Source: Leyella lascolaii
GTDB lineage: Bacteria > Bacteroidota > Bacteroidia > Bacteroidales > Bacteroidaceae
Direction: 5' to 3'
DNA: 64,000 bases
Assembly: GCF_900079775.1 (NCBI RefSeq)
Contig: NZ_LT556050.1
Location: forward strand, 64,534 to 128,533
The notes beneath the pieces were generated by a model. That model was not told where the DNA came from. It saw only the letters and a list, made by a program, of their open reading frames with translations, and searched no databases. The stretch's first letter is position 1; each line of letters begins with the position of its first letter. Position numbers and translations under genes: made by a program. Below, piece after piece: positions 8,659 to 18,122 of the stretch.

Positions 8659-10068
8659 ATGGCAAAAGACAAGGTTGCTTACGTATGCAGCAACTGCGGA
8701 CAGGAGTCTACGAAGTGGATAGGCAAATGTCCCAGTTGCGGAGAATGGAACACCTTCAAAGAGATAAAAGTGGCGGCAAGCACTGCCGCATCCTCCATCA
8801 TCTCACCGGAAAGATTCGGCGGCAACGGCAGACAGGCGGCGGAGATAAAGCCCATAAGGCTTAAAGACATTCCATACGAGGACTATCCGAGGATAGACCT
8901 TAACGACAAGGAGCTCAACAGAGTCCTCGGAGGAGGACTGGTGCCGGGGAGTCTCATTCTGCTTGGAGGAGAGCCGGGCATAGGCAAGAGCACGCTCACG
9001 CTACAGACGATTCTCAATCTGCCTGAATACAAGATATTGTACGTGAGCGGAGAGGAAAGCGCGCACCAGCTGAAGATGCGTGCGCGGCGTCTGGAAAGCA
9101 CGGGGAACCATGGCGACGGTAAGGACGACAATGTGATAATACTGTGTGAGACGTCGCTCGACAAGATAACAGACCACATACAGAACGTCAGACCTGAGAT
9201 AATAATCATCGACTCCATACAGACAATACACACCGACACCGTAGACAGCGGACCGGGAAGCGTGTCGCAGGTGAGAGAATGTGCGGCTACCCTTCTACGC
9301 ATATCAAAAAGCAGCGGCATACCTATAATACTTATAGGACACATAAACAAGGAAGGGACACTCGCCGGACCTAAAATACTGGAGCATATCGTCGACACCG
9401 TAATACAGTTTGAGGGCGACCAGCACTACATGTACCGCATACTGCGATCCATAAAAAACCGCTTCGGAAGCACGTCCGAACTTGGGATATACGAAATGCG
9501 CCAGGACGGACTGCGACAGGTGAACAATCCATCCGAGATGCTTCTCGCGCAGGACCTGTCAGGACTTTCGGGCGTGGCGATAAGCTCTGCCATCGAGGGC
9601 GCAAGACCTTTCCTCGTAGAGACGCAGGCACTCGTGTCGTCGGCTGCATACGGCACCCCGCAGCGAGCCGCTACCGGATTCGACCAGCGAAGGCTCAACA
9701 TGCTGCTCGCAGTCCTGGAGAAACGGGTCGGCTTCAAGCTGATGCAGAAGGATGTGTTCATCAACATCGCCGGCGGAATAAGGGTCACCGACCTTGCCAT
9801 GGACCTGAGCGTCATAGCAGCGGTGTTGTCGAGCAACGTGGACACTGCCATAGAACAGGGCTGGTGCATGGCAGGCGAAGTGGGACTGAGCGGTGAGGTG
9901 CGCCCGGTTAACCGTATGGAACAGCGGCTTGCCGAAGCCGAGAAACTGGGGTTCACAGACATCGTCATCCCGCGCTACAACATGCAAAGGATAGACAAAT
10001 CGAAATACAACATCAATCTTCATCCGGTAAGAAAGGTTGAAGAGGCATTAAGAATATTATTCGGATAA
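8659..10068 (+). CDS. radA: DNA repair protein RadA
   Basis: RadA (Sms) is a RecA-like DNA-dependent ATPase that acts in recombination intermediate processing. The protein has the N-terminal four-cysteine zinc finger (C10, C13, C24, C27 in VCSNCGQ and GKCPSCGEW), Walker A GGEPGIGKS near residues 102-110, the RadA-specific KNRFGS motif near residue 265, and a C-terminal Lon-protease-like domain without a catalytic role. I take the ATG at 8659 (MAKDKVAY) rather than the in-frame TTG at 8650, because the -7 box ends at 8642. Length 469 residues is normal. queC follows after 4 bp. Confidence 0.96.
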   Translation: MAKDKVAYVCSNCGQESTKWIGKCPSCGEWNTFKEIKVAASTAASSIISPERFGGNGRQAAEIKPIRLKDIPYEDYPRIDLNDKELNRVLGGGLVPGSLILLGGEPGIGKSTLTLQTILNLPEYKILYVSGEESAHQLKMRARRLESTGNHGDGKDDNVIILCETSLDKITDHIQNVRPEIIIIDSIQTIHTDTVDSGPGSVSQVRECAATLLRISKSSGIPIILIGHINKEGTLAGPKILEHIVDTVIQFEGDQHYMYRILRSIKNRFGSTSELGIYEMRQDGLRQVNNPSEMLLAQDLSGLSGVAISSAIEGARPFLVETQALVSSAAYGTPQRAATGFDQRRLNMLLAVLEKRVGFKLMQKDVFINIAGGIRVTDLAMDLSVIAAVLSSNVDTAIEQGWCMAGEVGLSGEVRPVNRMEQRLAEAEKLGFTDIVIPRYNMQRIDKSKYNINLHPVRKVEEALRILFG

Positions 10069-10072
10069 CATT

Positions 10073-10729
10073 ATGAAAGATTCTGTAATAGTTGTCAGCG
10101 GCGGTATGGACAGCATAACGCTGCTTTATGACAAAAAGGAGGAAATAGCGCTTGCCGTGACGTTCGACTACGGCAGCAAGCACAACGCCAGGGAGATAGC
10201 ATGGGCAAAAGTGCACTGCGGACGGCTCGGCATCAGACACATTGTGATAAAGCTGGACTTCATGCAAAAGTATTTCACAAGCAGCCTGCTCGAAGGCGGT
10301 GACGAAATACCGGAAGGACACTATGCCGACGAAAACATGAAGTCGACCGTGGTGCCGTTCCGCAACGGCATAATGCTGTCTGTCGCGGCAGGCATAGCCG
10401 AAAGCAACGGACTGAAAAAAATACTCATCGCCAATCACGGCGGCGACCATACGATATACCCCGACTGCCGTCCGGAATTCATCGGGGCAATGGACAGGGC
10501 GATAGCAAACGGCACTTACGAGGACGTGAGAATAGACGCACCGTACACAAACATCACAAAAGCCGACATAGCGAAGAAAGGGAAACGCCTCGGAATAGAC
10601 TATTCAGAGACGTGGAGCTGCTATAAAGGCGGCGAGAGACACTGCGGGAAATGCGGCACGTGCATAGAAAGGAAAGAGGCTATGGCACTGGCTGGAATAG
10701 ACGACAGGACCGAATACGAAAGCATGTAG
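10073..10729 (+). CDS. queC: 7-cyano-7-deazaguanine synthase QueC
   Basis: QueC makes preQ0, the precursor of the tRNA base queuosine, from 7-carboxy-7-deazaguanine using ATP and ammonia. The PP-loop motif SGGMDS lies at residues 9-14 and the family signature NHGGDHTIYPDCRPEF in the middle. The C-terminal zinc site CYKGGERHCGKCGTC (about residues 183-197) has all four cysteines. Length 218 is typical. It follows radA by 4 bp and looks co-transcribed; no other queuosine gene is near it. Confidence 0.95.
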   Translation: MKDSVIVVSGGMDSITLLYDKKEEIALAVTFDYGSKHNAREIAWAKVHCGRLGIRHIVIKLDFMQKYFTSSLLEGGDEIPEGHYADENMKSTVVPFRNGIMLSVAAGIAESNGLKKILIANHGGDHTIYPDCRPEFIGAMDRAIANGTYEDVRIDAPYTNITKADIAKKGKRLGIDYSETWSCYKGGERHCGKCGTCIERKEAMALAGIDDRTEYESM

Positions 10730-10793
10730 CGGCAACCCAAGGCGGAAGACGTATACAAAGCGGTTAAATACATATAAATTTCGGATTCTGCCA

Positions 10794-10824
10794 TTTGCGA
10801 TTTCAACTTTTATTATTAATTTTG
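10794..10824 (+). promoter_or_regulatory. Promoter of pgk
   Basis: TTTG at 10794-10797 and TAATTTTG at 10817-10824 are spaced by 19 bp, matching the Bacteroidetes promoter consensus. The pgk start codon is 41 bp downstream. Confidence 0.8.
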
Positions 10825-10865
10825 CGTGCAGAGAAAATAATATCCAACTTAAATATTCAAGATAA

Positions 10866-12119
10866 ATGAAAATCGACCAATTCAATTTTGCCGGCAAGAA
10901 GGCAATCGTTCGCGTGGACTTCAATGTTCCATTGGATGAGAACGGAAAAGTAACAGACGACACACGCATACGCGGCGCGCTTCCCACACTCAAGAAAGTG
11001 CTTGCTGACGGCGGTGCACTCATCATGATGAGCCACATGGGCAAGCCCAAAGGCAAAGTGAACCCCAAGATGTCTCTCGGACAGATAAAGGAAGACGTGT
11101 CAAAGGCACTCGGAGTGGAGGTTAAGTTCGCTCCCGACTGCGGCAACGCCGACGAGGCTGCACAGGCTCTGAAGCCCGGAGAGGCTCTCCTGCTCGAGAA
11201 CCTCCGCTTCTATCCTGAAGAGGAAGGCAAGCCTGTAGGCATCGACAAGGCTGACCCGGCTTACGCTGCCGCAAAGGACGAGATGAAGAAGCGTCAGAAA
11301 GACTTCGCCAAGAAACTGGCATCATACGCTGACGTTTACGTAAACGACGCTTTCGGAACAGCTCACCGCAAACATGCGTCAACAGCCGTGATAGCCGACT
11401 ACTTCGACGCAGACTCCAAGATGCTGGGTTATCTGATGGAGAAGGAAGTGACAGCCATCGACAACGTGCTGAAAAACGCACAGCATCCGTTCACAGCCAT
11501 CATCGGCGGTTCTAAGGTAAGTTCCAAGCTCGGTGTCATAAAGAACCTTCTCGACAAGGTGGACAACCTCATCATCGGCGGTGGTATGGGCTACACATTC
11601 ATCAAGGCGCAGGGCGGAAAGATCGGAGAGTCGCTCCATGAGGACGACCTCATGCCGGAAGCTCTCAACGTTATGGAGGAAGCCAAGAAGAAGGGCGTGA
11701 ACCTCAGCCTCTCTGTAGCGACTGTTGCTGCCAATGAGTTCTCCAACGACGCAGAGCGCAAGGTTGTCGACATATACAACATTCCCGACGGATGGGAAGG
11801 TATGGACGCCTCTGAAGAGAGCCTCGCCATATGGAAGAAGATTATCCTCGAATCAAAGACCATCCTCTGGAACGGTCCTGTAGGCGTGTTCGAGTTTGAG
11901 AACTTCGCACACGGAACAGGCGAGATAGCCAAATATGTGGCACAGGCAACAAAGGAAAACGGTGCTTATTCACTCGTGGGCGGCGGCGACTCTGTAGCTG
12001 CTGTCAACAAGTTCGGTCTGGCAGACCAGGTGAGCTACGTTTCAACCGGAGGCGGTGCTATGCTCGAGGCAATAGAAGGAAAGGTTCTTCCGGGCGTTGC
12101 CGCAATAAAGGGCGAATAA
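10866..12119 (+). CDS. pgk: Phosphoglycerate kinase
   Basis: This is the glycolytic enzyme that transfers phosphate from 1,3-bisphosphoglycerate to ADP. The N-terminal substrate site ([22 protein letters not shown]) and the conserved [11 protein letters not shown] segment are clear. The C-terminal nucleotide domain shows [22 protein letters not shown] and the GGGDS glycine loop before the C-terminal helix. At 417 residues it is of normal length. It has its own promoter and a strong terminator, so it is monocistronic. Confidence 0.98.
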   Translation: MKIDQFNFAGKKAIVRVDFNVPLDENGKVTDDTRIRGALPTLKKVLADGGALIMMSHMGKPKGKVNPKMSLGQIKEDVSKALGVEVKFAPDCGNADEAAQALKPGEALLLENLRFYPEEEGKPVGIDKADPAYAAAKDEMKKRQKDFAKKLASYADVYVNDAFGTAHRKHASTAVIADYFDADSKMLGYLMEKEVTAIDNVLKNAQHPFTAIIGGSKVSSKLGVIKNLLDKVDNLIIGGGMGYTFIKAQGGKIGESLHEDDLMPEALNVMEEAKKKGVNLSLSVATVAANEFSNDAERKVVDIYNIPDGWEGMDASEESLAIWKKIILESKTILWNGPVGVFEFENFAHGTGEIAKYVAQATKENGAYSLVGGGDSVAAVNKFGLADQVSYVSTGGGAMLEAIEGKVLPGVAAIKGE

Positions 12120-12148
12120 TTACAAGTGTCTGAAACAGACATAACCAT

Positions 12149-12181
12149 GAGGCTTCCCTTCACGGGGAGCCTCTTTTTTTT
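12149..12181 (+). terminator. Intrinsic terminator of pgk
   Basis: GAGGCTTCCC and GGGGAGCCTC form a near-perfect stem over a short TTCAC loop, followed by a run of eight to nine Ts. It lies 30 bp after the pgk stop. Confidence 0.9.
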
Positions 12182-12204
12182 ACTTGAAACGTCATTATAC
12201 CTCA

Positions 12205-12305
12205 TCCGTATTACGGACCAAGATTCCTGATGCCGGCAAGTCATAACAACGCGAAGAACTGCTGAGTACATAACTGAATAATTATACGGAAATCCGTATT
12301 ACGGA
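12205..12305. repeat. Two identical 13-bp palindromes TCCGTATTACGGA
   Basis: TCCGTATTACGGA occurs at 12205-12217 and again at 12293-12305. The second is preceded by TACGGAAATCCGTA (12285-12298), an overlapping palindrome with the same half-site. They lie downstream of the pgk terminator with no gene nearby that they obviously regulate. Confidence 0.6.
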
Positions 12306-12459
12306 CTGCATAAATATTCGTCGCAATGCAAAATAGAGCGGATATTTGCGGACAAAAGCCCATACGAAGGCAAATACGCGAGTTTTTGGAGAAGGACATA
12401 AATATCTATAAGACAGCGTCTTGCACAATTCCGCGCAACAACACACGCTGAAACGTCAT

Positions 12460-12570
12460 GCGGGAAAGCCTGTTTCACGCCCTGAAAGGGGCTTTTTCGC
12501 AAGCAGACAAAGCATGTGTCAGACACCGGGAAAGTATGTTCCGACCCACGGAAAAGCCCGTTCCGGCTTT
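12460..12570. repeat. Array of degenerate 22-bp palindromic units (copy A)
   Basis: About four to five units of the type CGGGAAAGCCTGTTTCACGC, CTGAAAGGGGCTTTTTCGC, CCGGGAAAGTATGTTCCGAC and CGGAAAAGCCCGTTCCGGC follow one another with a period near 22-23 bp. Each unit is close to a palindrome. The array lies in the 770-bp stretch between pgk and the next gene, which otherwise holds the two TCCGTATTACGGA palindromes and no credible gene. Confidence 0.65.
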
Positions 12571-12951
12571 CAGCAGGCTCTACAATGTGATACAGAATCA
12601 GAAATATGCACATTAAAACGAGTTTCCGATGAAACGCCACAAGTCTCCGACACGTAGCCTGTTCCTGTTTTGCAGATTTGTGTTGTCAAAATAATTTACC
12701 GCGAAAATGAATGAATATGCAATAAAGGTAAGCAGAACTCGCAGGTTGAAAGACAAAAATCGATGTCCGTAATAATACGCAGGAACAGCTTACAAGCCAT
12801 TCCTACATCACGCAATCATGTCTCACTTATGGCACACGGACGGGTGAGCCGCTCTCCTGTACCATCCTACGCACATCTCCACCGGCACGCCGCTGCACAC
12901 CGGCATGAGTCCGCCGCCATACTCGTAAGCCACAGCACGCCTGACGCACGA

Positions 12952-13134
12952 CTAATACTCGCCGCTCTTCTTCATCCTGCGCACATACAAGACGATTCCG
13001 GTCAGAATAAGCACAGACGCAAGAATGTTGACCACATTAGAGCCCGTCCTACCGAGAACATACAAGATGAATATTGTCAGTACTCCTGTACAGACAAGCA
13101 GTATTCCAAGGTTATCTTTGAAGAAACGTTTCAT
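12952..13134 (-). CDS. Small membrane protein with two transmembrane segments
   Basis: Starting at 13134 gives a 60-residue protein, MKRFFKDNLG, followed by two hydrophobic segments (ILLVCTGVLTIFILYVLG and VVNILASVLILTGIVLYV) and a basic tail RRMKKSGEY. A longer in-frame start at 13185 is rejected because a TATCTTTG box lies between the two starts. No function is recognised. It is alone on the minus strand, divergent from rpsF. Confidence 0.7.
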   Translation of the reverse strand: MKRFFKDNLGILLVCTGVLTIFILYVLGRTGSNVVNILASVLILTGIVLYVRRMKKSGEY

Positions 13135-13153
13135 CACACTTAAATTATACGCT

Positions 13154-13161
13154 GCAAAGAT
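13154..13161 (-). promoter_or_regulatory. -7 box of the small membrane protein gene
   Basis: On the minus strand TATCTTTG lies about 20 bp upstream of the ATG at 13134 and fits the Bacteroidetes consensus. It decides the start codon of that gene. Confidence 0.6.
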
Positions 13162-13322
13162 AATGCAAGGCGAGAGCAACAGCAAGGCGGGAAAACGCAG
13201 TTTTACCAGACTTGATACTGCCTAGCCGAAGCTTATCTTATGCAAAAATATTAAAGATAGGCATATCGCTGTCGCAATATAAATCTAAAAATTGTTAAAT
13301 ACACAAATAAGACACAACCACC

Positions 13323-13354
13323 TTTGTTTCTATCATGTAAAATGAGTACCTTTG
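13323..13354 (+). promoter_or_regulatory. Promoter of rpsF-rpsR-rplI
   Basis: TTTG at 13323-13326 and TACCTTTG at 13347-13354 are 20 bp apart. The leader of about 40 nt contains ATTTTGCAAAAT, a small perfect palindrome next to a CCG; it is too small for me to claim an S6:S18 autoregulatory element. Confidence 0.75.
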
Positions 13355-13400
13355 CACCGCATTTTGCAAAATCAAATCATTTAACAATTTATTTTTTAAT

Positions 13401-13745
13401 ATGAATCAATACGAAACCGTTTTCATTTTGACTCCCGTTTTGTCTGATGACCAGATGAAGGAAGCGGTTGCTAAATTCAAGAATCTTCTCACCGAGAACG
13501 GTGCGGAAATTCTGAATGAGGAAACCTGGGGATTGAAAAAAATGGCTTATGCTATCCAGAAGAAATCAACGGGTTTTTACTGCCTGCTTGAGTTCAAGGC
13601 AGAGCCGACTATCGTTAAGACTCTTGAGACCGGCTTCCGCCGCGACGAGAAAGTAATCCGTTTCATAACAGTCAAACTCGACAAGTACGCTGCGCAGTAC
13701 GCTGAGAAGAGACGTAACAAATACGCTAAAAAAGAGGAGGCTTAA
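13401..13745 (+). CDS. rpsF: 30S ribosomal protein S6
   Basis: The 114-residue product begins [18 protein letters not shown] and contains the S6 core ([27 protein letters not shown]) and a basic tail. S6 binds S18 in the platform of the small subunit. It is first in the rpsF-rpsR-rplI operon. Its last codons (AAAGAGGAGGCT) contain a GAGGAGG that can serve as Shine-Dalgarno for rpsR. Confidence 0.98.
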   Translation: MNQYETVFILTPVLSDDQMKEAVAKFKNLLTENGAEILNEETWGLKKMAYAIQKKSTGFYCLLEFKAEPTIVKTLETGFRRDEKVIRFITVKLDKYAAQYAEKRRNKYAKKEEA

Positions 13746-13748
13746 TTT

Positions 13749-14018
13749 ATGGCAGCAGTAGAATCAGAAATACGTTATTTGACTCCACCCTCAGTGGACA
13801 CAAGAAAGAAAAAGTATTGCCGTTTCAAGAAAAGCGGTATCAAGTATATCGACTATAAGGATCCCGAGTTCCTCAAGAAGTTCTTGAACGAGCAGGGCAA
13901 AATCCTTCCGCGTCGCATTACCGGTACTTCACTGAAATATCAGCGTCGCGTGGCACAGGCAATCAAGCGCGCACGCCAGATAGCCTTGCTTCCATATGTA
14001 ACCGATTTGATGAAATAA
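13749..14018 (+). CDS. rpsR: 30S ribosomal protein S18
   Basis: The 89-residue product has the S18 core: [19 protein letters not shown], then [34 protein letters not shown]. The single Cys is within the KKYCRF segment. It begins 3 bp after the rpsF stop and partners S6 in the ribosome. Confidence 0.98.
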   Translation: MAAVESEIRYLTPPSVDTRKKKYCRFKKSGIKYIDYKDPEFLKKFLNEQGKILPRRITGTSLKYQRRVAQAIKRARQIALLPYVTDLMK

Positions 14019-14020
14019 AA

Positions 14021-14027
14021 AAGGAGG
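14021..14027 (+). promoter_or_regulatory. Strong Shine-Dalgarno before rplI
   Basis: AAGGAGG lies 9 bp before the rplI ATG. Most genes in this window lack such a sequence, as is usual in Bacteroidetes, so its presence in this operon is notable. Confidence 0.6.
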
Positions 14028-14036
14028 AACGACAAT

Positions 14037-14564
14037 ATGGAAATAATACTGAAAGAAGATATAATAGGCTTAGGCTACAAGAATGATATTGTAAACGTAA
14101 AAAGCGGATACGGACGCAACTACCTCATCCCGACAGGAAAGGCTGTTATCGCATCTGAGTCTGCAAAGAAAGTGCTTGCCGAGAACCTGAAACAGCAGGC
14201 TCACAAACTTGCTGCAATAAAGGCTGAGGCTGAGAAGAAGGCTGAGGCACTCAACAATGTATCGCTTGTCATCGCAGCTAAGGTCAGCGCAACCGGTGTG
14301 ACATACGGTTCTGTAAACACCAACATCGTTGCCGAGGAACTGAAGAAACAGGGCTTCGATATAGACCGCAAGATTATAACAATGCGCGACATAAAGAGCG
14401 TAGGCGACTATGAGGCTGTAGTCCACTTCCACAAGGAGGTTGAGGTTAAGGTGCCTGTAAAGGTTGTCGCAGAGAATGCTCCTGTTGAGAACAAGGAGGA
14501 AGAAGCCGCTCCCGTGGCAGAAACCGCCGAAAAGACAGAGGACAACGCAGAGAAAGCTGAATAA
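14037..14564 (+). CDS. rplI: 50S ribosomal protein L9
   Basis: The N-terminal domain is clear: MEIILKEDIIGLGYKNDIVNVKSGYGRNYLIPTGKAV. The connecting helix and C-terminal RNA-binding domain follow (YGSVNTNIVAEELKKQG, MRDIKSVGDYEAVVHFHKEVEVKVPVKV). The 175-residue protein ends in an acidic Glu/Ala-rich extension of about 28 residues beyond the usual L9 end, a feature often seen in this phylum. Confidence 0.98.
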   Translation: MEIILKEDIIGLGYKNDIVNVKSGYGRNYLIPTGKAVIASESAKKVLAENLKQQAHKLAAIKAEAEKKAEALNNVSLVIAAKVSATGVTYGSVNTNIVAEELKKQGFDIDRKIITMRDIKSVGDYEAVVHFHKEVEVKVPVKVVAENAPVENKEEEAAPVAETAEKTEDNAEKAE

Positions 14565-14594
14565 TTAAGTACTGTAAAGCAAATCTATATGTTA

Positions 14595-14633
14595 ATCCCG
14601 GCACATCCATAAAGGTATGCCGGGATTTCTTTA
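14595..14633 (+). terminator. Intrinsic terminator of the rpsF-rpsR-rplI operon
   Basis: ATCCCGGCA (14595-14603) pairs perfectly with TGCCGGGAT (14618-14626) and is followed by TTTCTTT. It lies 30 bp after the rplI stop. Confidence 0.88.
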
Positions 14634-14862
14634 TCTCCTGACAGCATCCGCAATAAAGACCGGACAATCGCACTGTGCCGGCTGTTCATTACCCCGAATC
14701 TGTCATCAGAATTCATCCGTATTTCTAACTGCTGCCGTCATTTCACTTAACGTTTTCACATATTGCATACGGTCACGTATCGGAAAAAGCAGAATGCCAA
14801 TATGAAGACAGAAGAACTGAACAAGGATGAAATCATACATCTTGTTTTGTTTCTATACAACG

Positions 14863-15897
14863 TCAATATTGCCTCAACGCGGCAAGCAGCTCGTTGTTTT
14901 CGCTTTTTGTCCCTATCGTAACGCGCAGACAGTTCTCGCACATGCATACATTGGTACGGTTGCGGACGATAATCCCTTTCCTCACAAGATAGTCGTATAT
15001 TGCCTGTGCGTCATCCATCTTAGCAAGGAAGAAGTTTGCGTCTGTGGGATATATCTTCCGGCATACAGGCAACGCCCGGAAAGCGGCAACCATCCTGCCG
15101 CGCTCCTCCACAATGGTATTTATCCACTTCTCCACCCTGAACGAGTCCTTCAGAGCATCCATGGCATACCTCTGGGTAAGCACATTTATGTTATAAGGAT
15201 ATTTCACCTTATTAAATATATCTATTATTTCCTTCTGCGCGAAAGCCATTCCGAGCCGTATTCCGGCGCAACCCCAAGCCTTGCTCATGGTGTTTAGAAC
15301 GACGATATTGGGAAACTTTGCAAGCTTGAGTCTGAAAGGCACCGACCGTGAGAAATCCGTGTACGCCTCATCGATAACCACGATTCCGTCGAACGCATTG
15401 ACAACCTTCTCTATCATTCCGCTGTCAATCAGGTTTCCGGTAGGATTGTTGGGGGAGCAAATCCATATCAGCTTTGTGTTCGCATCGCACGCATTGAGCA
15501 GTCTGTCTGCGTCAAGCTGGAAATTATCGTCGAGTCTCACAGGGCGATACTCCACATCATTGATGTCGGCACACACCCTGTACATGCCGTAGGTAGGTTC
15601 TATTGCTACCACATTGTCTACGCCCGGACGGCAGAAGCAACGGAACAACAAGTCAATAATCTCGTCGCTTCCATTGCCGAAACATATCTGTTCCGGCGAC
15701 ACACCCTTCAGCTTCGCCATCACGTTTTTCAGTTCCTGCTGCAGCGGATCGGGGTAACGGTTGTACGGATTGTTGTACGGATTCTCGTTGGCATCGAGCA
15801 ACACGGTAGCCGAATGCCCGCTATATTCGTTTCTGGCACAACTGTATGGCGACAGTCTGAGGATATTGTCGCGCAACAGTTCATCTAATTTTCTCAT
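14863..15897 (-). CDS. hisC: Histidinol-phosphate aminotransferase
   Basis: HisC is the PLP-dependent enzyme that converts imidazole acetol phosphate to histidinol phosphate. The 344-residue protein has the N-terminal [16 protein letters not shown] segment, the SPNNPTGN motif (148-155), DEAYTDF, and the PLP lysine K206 in [15 protein letters not shown]. Its ATG overlaps the hisD stop (ATGA), so translation is coupled. It is the last gene of the visible his operon; no hisB follows. Confidence 0.96.
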   Translation of the reverse strand: MRKLDELLRDNILRLSPYSCARNEYSGHSATVLLDANENPYNNPYNRYPDPLQQELKNVMAKLKGVSPEQICFGNGSDEIIDLLFRCFCRPGVDNVVAIEPTYGMYRVCADINDVEYRPVRLDDNFQLDADRLLNACDANTKLIWICSPNNPTGNLIDSGMIEKVVNAFDGIVVIDEAYTDFSRSVPFRLKLAKFPNIVVLNTMSKAWGCAGIRLGMAFAQKEIIDIFNKVKYPYNINVLTQRYAMDALKDSFRVEKWINTIVEERGRMVAAFRALPVCRKIYPTDANFFLAKMDDAQAIYDYLVRKGIIVRNRTNVCMCENCLRVTIGTKSENNELLAALRQY

Positions 15898-17183
15898 TTT
15901 CTTCCAATATTTCTCAAGCGCACAGTCATTGCATTCTTATGCGCCTCAAGCTGTTCATTTTCTGCCATTACCTCCACTGCGCGTCCTATAGACATAACTC
16001 CTTCAGGCGTGATGTGCTGGAATGTTATCTTGCGTATGTAACTGTCAAGGTTCACTCCGTTGTAAGCCGTGGCATAACCGTGGGTAGGCAATGTATGGTT
16101 GGTGCCGCTCGCGTAGTCTCCGGCACTCTCACATGCGTACTTACCAAGGAAAACACTTCCGGCGTTGACCACCATACCGGCAAGCGCGTCATAGTCTTCC
16201 GTGGCAATGACAAGATGTTCTGGAGCATAGGCATTGCTTATCTCCATAGCCTCACTGCCGTCGTGTGCAATTATGCAAAGACTGTTTTCAAGCGAACGGG
16301 CGGCAATGTCGCGACGCGGCAAGACAGCAAGCTGCCGGTCGATTTCCTCACTTACCCGAACTGCCACAGACTCCGACGTACTTATGAGCAGCACCTGCGA
16401 GTCTGTGCCGTGTTCTGCCTGCGACAGCAAATCGGCTGCTACAAACTCCACGTTGCTTGTCTCGTCGGCTATAACACATACCTCCGAAGGACCCGCAGGC
16501 ATGTCTATCGCCACACCGTCGAGGCTCACCCGCTGCTTCGCTGCCATTACATAACGGTTTCCCGGACCGAATATCTTATATACCTTCGGCACAGTTTCAG
16601 TACCGTATGCCATCGCTCCGATAGCCTGGACTCCACCTATCTTATATATCTTATCCACTCCGGCAGTCTTTGCCGCCACAAGAATGGCGGGGTTGACATT
16701 GCCGTTTTTGTCAGGCGGAGTACACAGAACGATGTCATCACATCCGGCAATCCTTGCCGGTGTGGCGAGCATCAGAACAGTGGAGAAAAGCGGAGCCGTC
16801 CCACCGGGAACATATAGTCCCACCTTTTGTATGGCTACACTCTTCTGCCAGCAGCTCACTCCAGGCACCGTCTCCACCTTATGCTCTGTAGTGCGCTGCG
16901 CCATATGGAATTTCCCGATGTTCGAATGGGCGAGCTCTATAGCCTCTTTCAGCTCGGCATCAACACTTCTGACGGCATTCTCAATCTCATCCTCGGTCAC
17001 AGCCAAAGACTGCAATGACACTCCGTCGAAGCGCAGCTCACACCTGCGTACAGCCTCATCACCGTTATTACGCACATCTTCCAGAATGTCGTCCACAACG
17101 CCATTCAACGCGGAAATGTCTGTATGAGGTCTTTCAAGTATCTTTTTCCAGACCTCACGTTCGGGATATCTCACTATTCTCAT
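15894..17183 (-). CDS. hisD: Histidinol dehydrogenase
   Basis: The 429-residue enzyme oxidises histidinol to histidine in two NAD-dependent steps. Family segments include the N-terminal [15 protein letters not shown], the central [31 protein letters not shown], the cofactor region [28 protein letters not shown], and [11 protein letters not shown], which holds metal and catalytic residues. [14 protein letters not shown] carries the late metal-site His. Both ends overlap neighbours by 4 bp (hisG upstream, hisC downstream). Confidence 0.97.
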   Translation of the reverse strand: MRIVRYPEREVWKKILERPHTDISALNGVVDDILEDVRNNGDEAVRRCELRFDGVSLQSLAVTEDEIENAVRSVDAELKEAIELAHSNIGKFHMAQRTTEHKVETVPGVSCWQKSVAIQKVGLYVPGGTAPLFSTVLMLATPARIAGCDDIVLCTPPDKNGNVNPAILVAAKTAGVDKIYKIGGVQAIGAMAYGTETVPKVYKIFGPGNRYVMAAKQRVSLDGVAIDMPAGPSEVCVIADETSNVEFVAADLLSQAEHGTDSQVLLISTSESVAVRVSEEIDRQLAVLPRRDIAARSLENSLCIIAHDGSEAMEISNAYAPEHLVIATEDYDALAGMVVNAGSVFLGKYACESAGDYASGTNHTLPTHGYATAYNGVNLDSYIRKITFQHITPEGVMSIGRAVEVMAENEQLEAHKNAMTVRLRNIGRK

Positions 17184-18034
17184 AACAAAATCATCTTTTC
17201 AATGGGTGTCACAAGTATTCCTTGAGCACCGAGTTCTTTAAGCCGTCCGATAATTTCCCAGAAACGTTTTTCGTCAAGCACTGTATGTATGGAGCACCAG
17301 TTCTCGTCGGCAAGCGGTATTATTGTAGGACTTTTTATTCCCGGCAATACAGCTGTTATGTCGCTGACTCTATCTTTAGGAGCGTTCATCATGACATATT
17401 TCTTGTCTGTTGCCGATCGCACAGCCTCAATACGGAACAGCATCTCATTGAGTATGGCATGCTTGTCATCGTCCATATTCCAGTTTCCTATCAGCAGAGC
17501 CTCACTCTCCATCACAACCTCCACCTCTCTGAGATTGTTGCTTATAAGTGTGCTGCCTGAGCTTACAATGTCAAAGATTCCATCGGCAAGCCCTATGCCG
17601 GGGCATATCTCCACACTTCCGGTTATGACGTGTATCTCTGCCGTTATGCCGTTCTTCTTAAGGAATTTATCCAGAATGTTCGGATAAGACGTTGCAATCC
17701 GTCTGCCGTTGAACCACTCAAGACCTGTATATTTGTATTCTTTCGGGATGGCAAGAGACAACCGGCACTTGCTGAATCCAAGTCTGGATATGATCTGAGC
17801 ATTCTCTTCCCTTTCTAAAAACTCGTTCTCTCCCACTATGCCGACATCAGCGACACCGCTTGCAACACTCTGTGGAATGTCGTCGTCTCGCAGATACAGC
17901 ACCTCTATCGGGAAATTCACAGACTGTACTAACAATGTGCGCTTGCTTGTGCGGACCTTGATGTCAGCTTCTGCAAGCAGATTCATGGTGTCGTCGAAGA
18001 GACGACCCTTTGATTGCACGGCAATTCGTAACAT
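17180..18034 (-). CDS. hisG: ATP phosphoribosyltransferase, long form
   Basis: HisG catalyses the first step of histidine synthesis, joining ATP and PRPP. The 284-residue length and the C-terminal regulatory domain (KSPTIIPLADENWCSIHTVLDEKRFWEIIGRLKELGAQGILVTPIEKMI) mark the hexameric long form that is feedback-inhibited by histidine and needs no HisZ. The catalytic part has IATSYPNILDKFLKKNG and the PRPP loop GLADGIFDIVSSGSTL. It opens the hisG-hisD-hisC operon. No leader peptide rich in His is seen upstream. Confidence 0.96.
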   Translation of the reverse strand: MLRIAVQSKGRLFDDTMNLLAEADIKVRTSKRTLLVQSVNFPIEVLYLRDDDIPQSVASGVADVGIVGENEFLEREENAQIISRLGFSKCRLSLAIPKEYKYTGLEWFNGRRIATSYPNILDKFLKKNGITAEIHVITGSVEICPGIGLADGIFDIVSSGSTLISNNLREVEVVMESEALLIGNWNMDDDKHAILNEMLFRIEAVRSATDKKYVMMNAPKDRVSDITAVLPGIKSPTIIPLADENWCSIHTVLDEKRFWEIIGRLKELGAQGILVTPIEKMILL

Positions 18035-18062
18035 AATATCAAATATATTAAAAAGATAATGA

Positions 18063-18094
18063 CAAAAATACCGTTTTTCAAGGAATTACGCAAG
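18063..18094 (-). promoter_or_regulatory. Promoter of the his operon
   Basis: On the minus strand TATTTTTG (18070 to 18063) lies 20 bp from CTTG (18094 to 18091). The leader to the hisG ATG is about 30 nt and holds no attenuator-like structure. Confidence 0.6.
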
Positions 18095-18102
18095 AAATGT
18101 AG

Positions 18103-18110
18103 TACATTTG
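18103..18110 (+). promoter_or_regulatory. -7 box of the lytic transglycosylase gene
   Basis: TACATTTG fits TAnnTTTG and ends 12 bp before the ATG at 18123. It rules out the in-frame TTG at 18108 as start codon. The his operon promoter runs the other way in the same 100 bp. Confidence 0.6.
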
Positions 18111-18122
18111 TGCACCATTTAC

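Noticed and set aside
13355..13400. S6:S18 autoregulatory leader of rpsF
   Set aside because: Only a 12-bp palindrome next to CCG is present; the leader is too short to show the known bulged hairpin with confidence.
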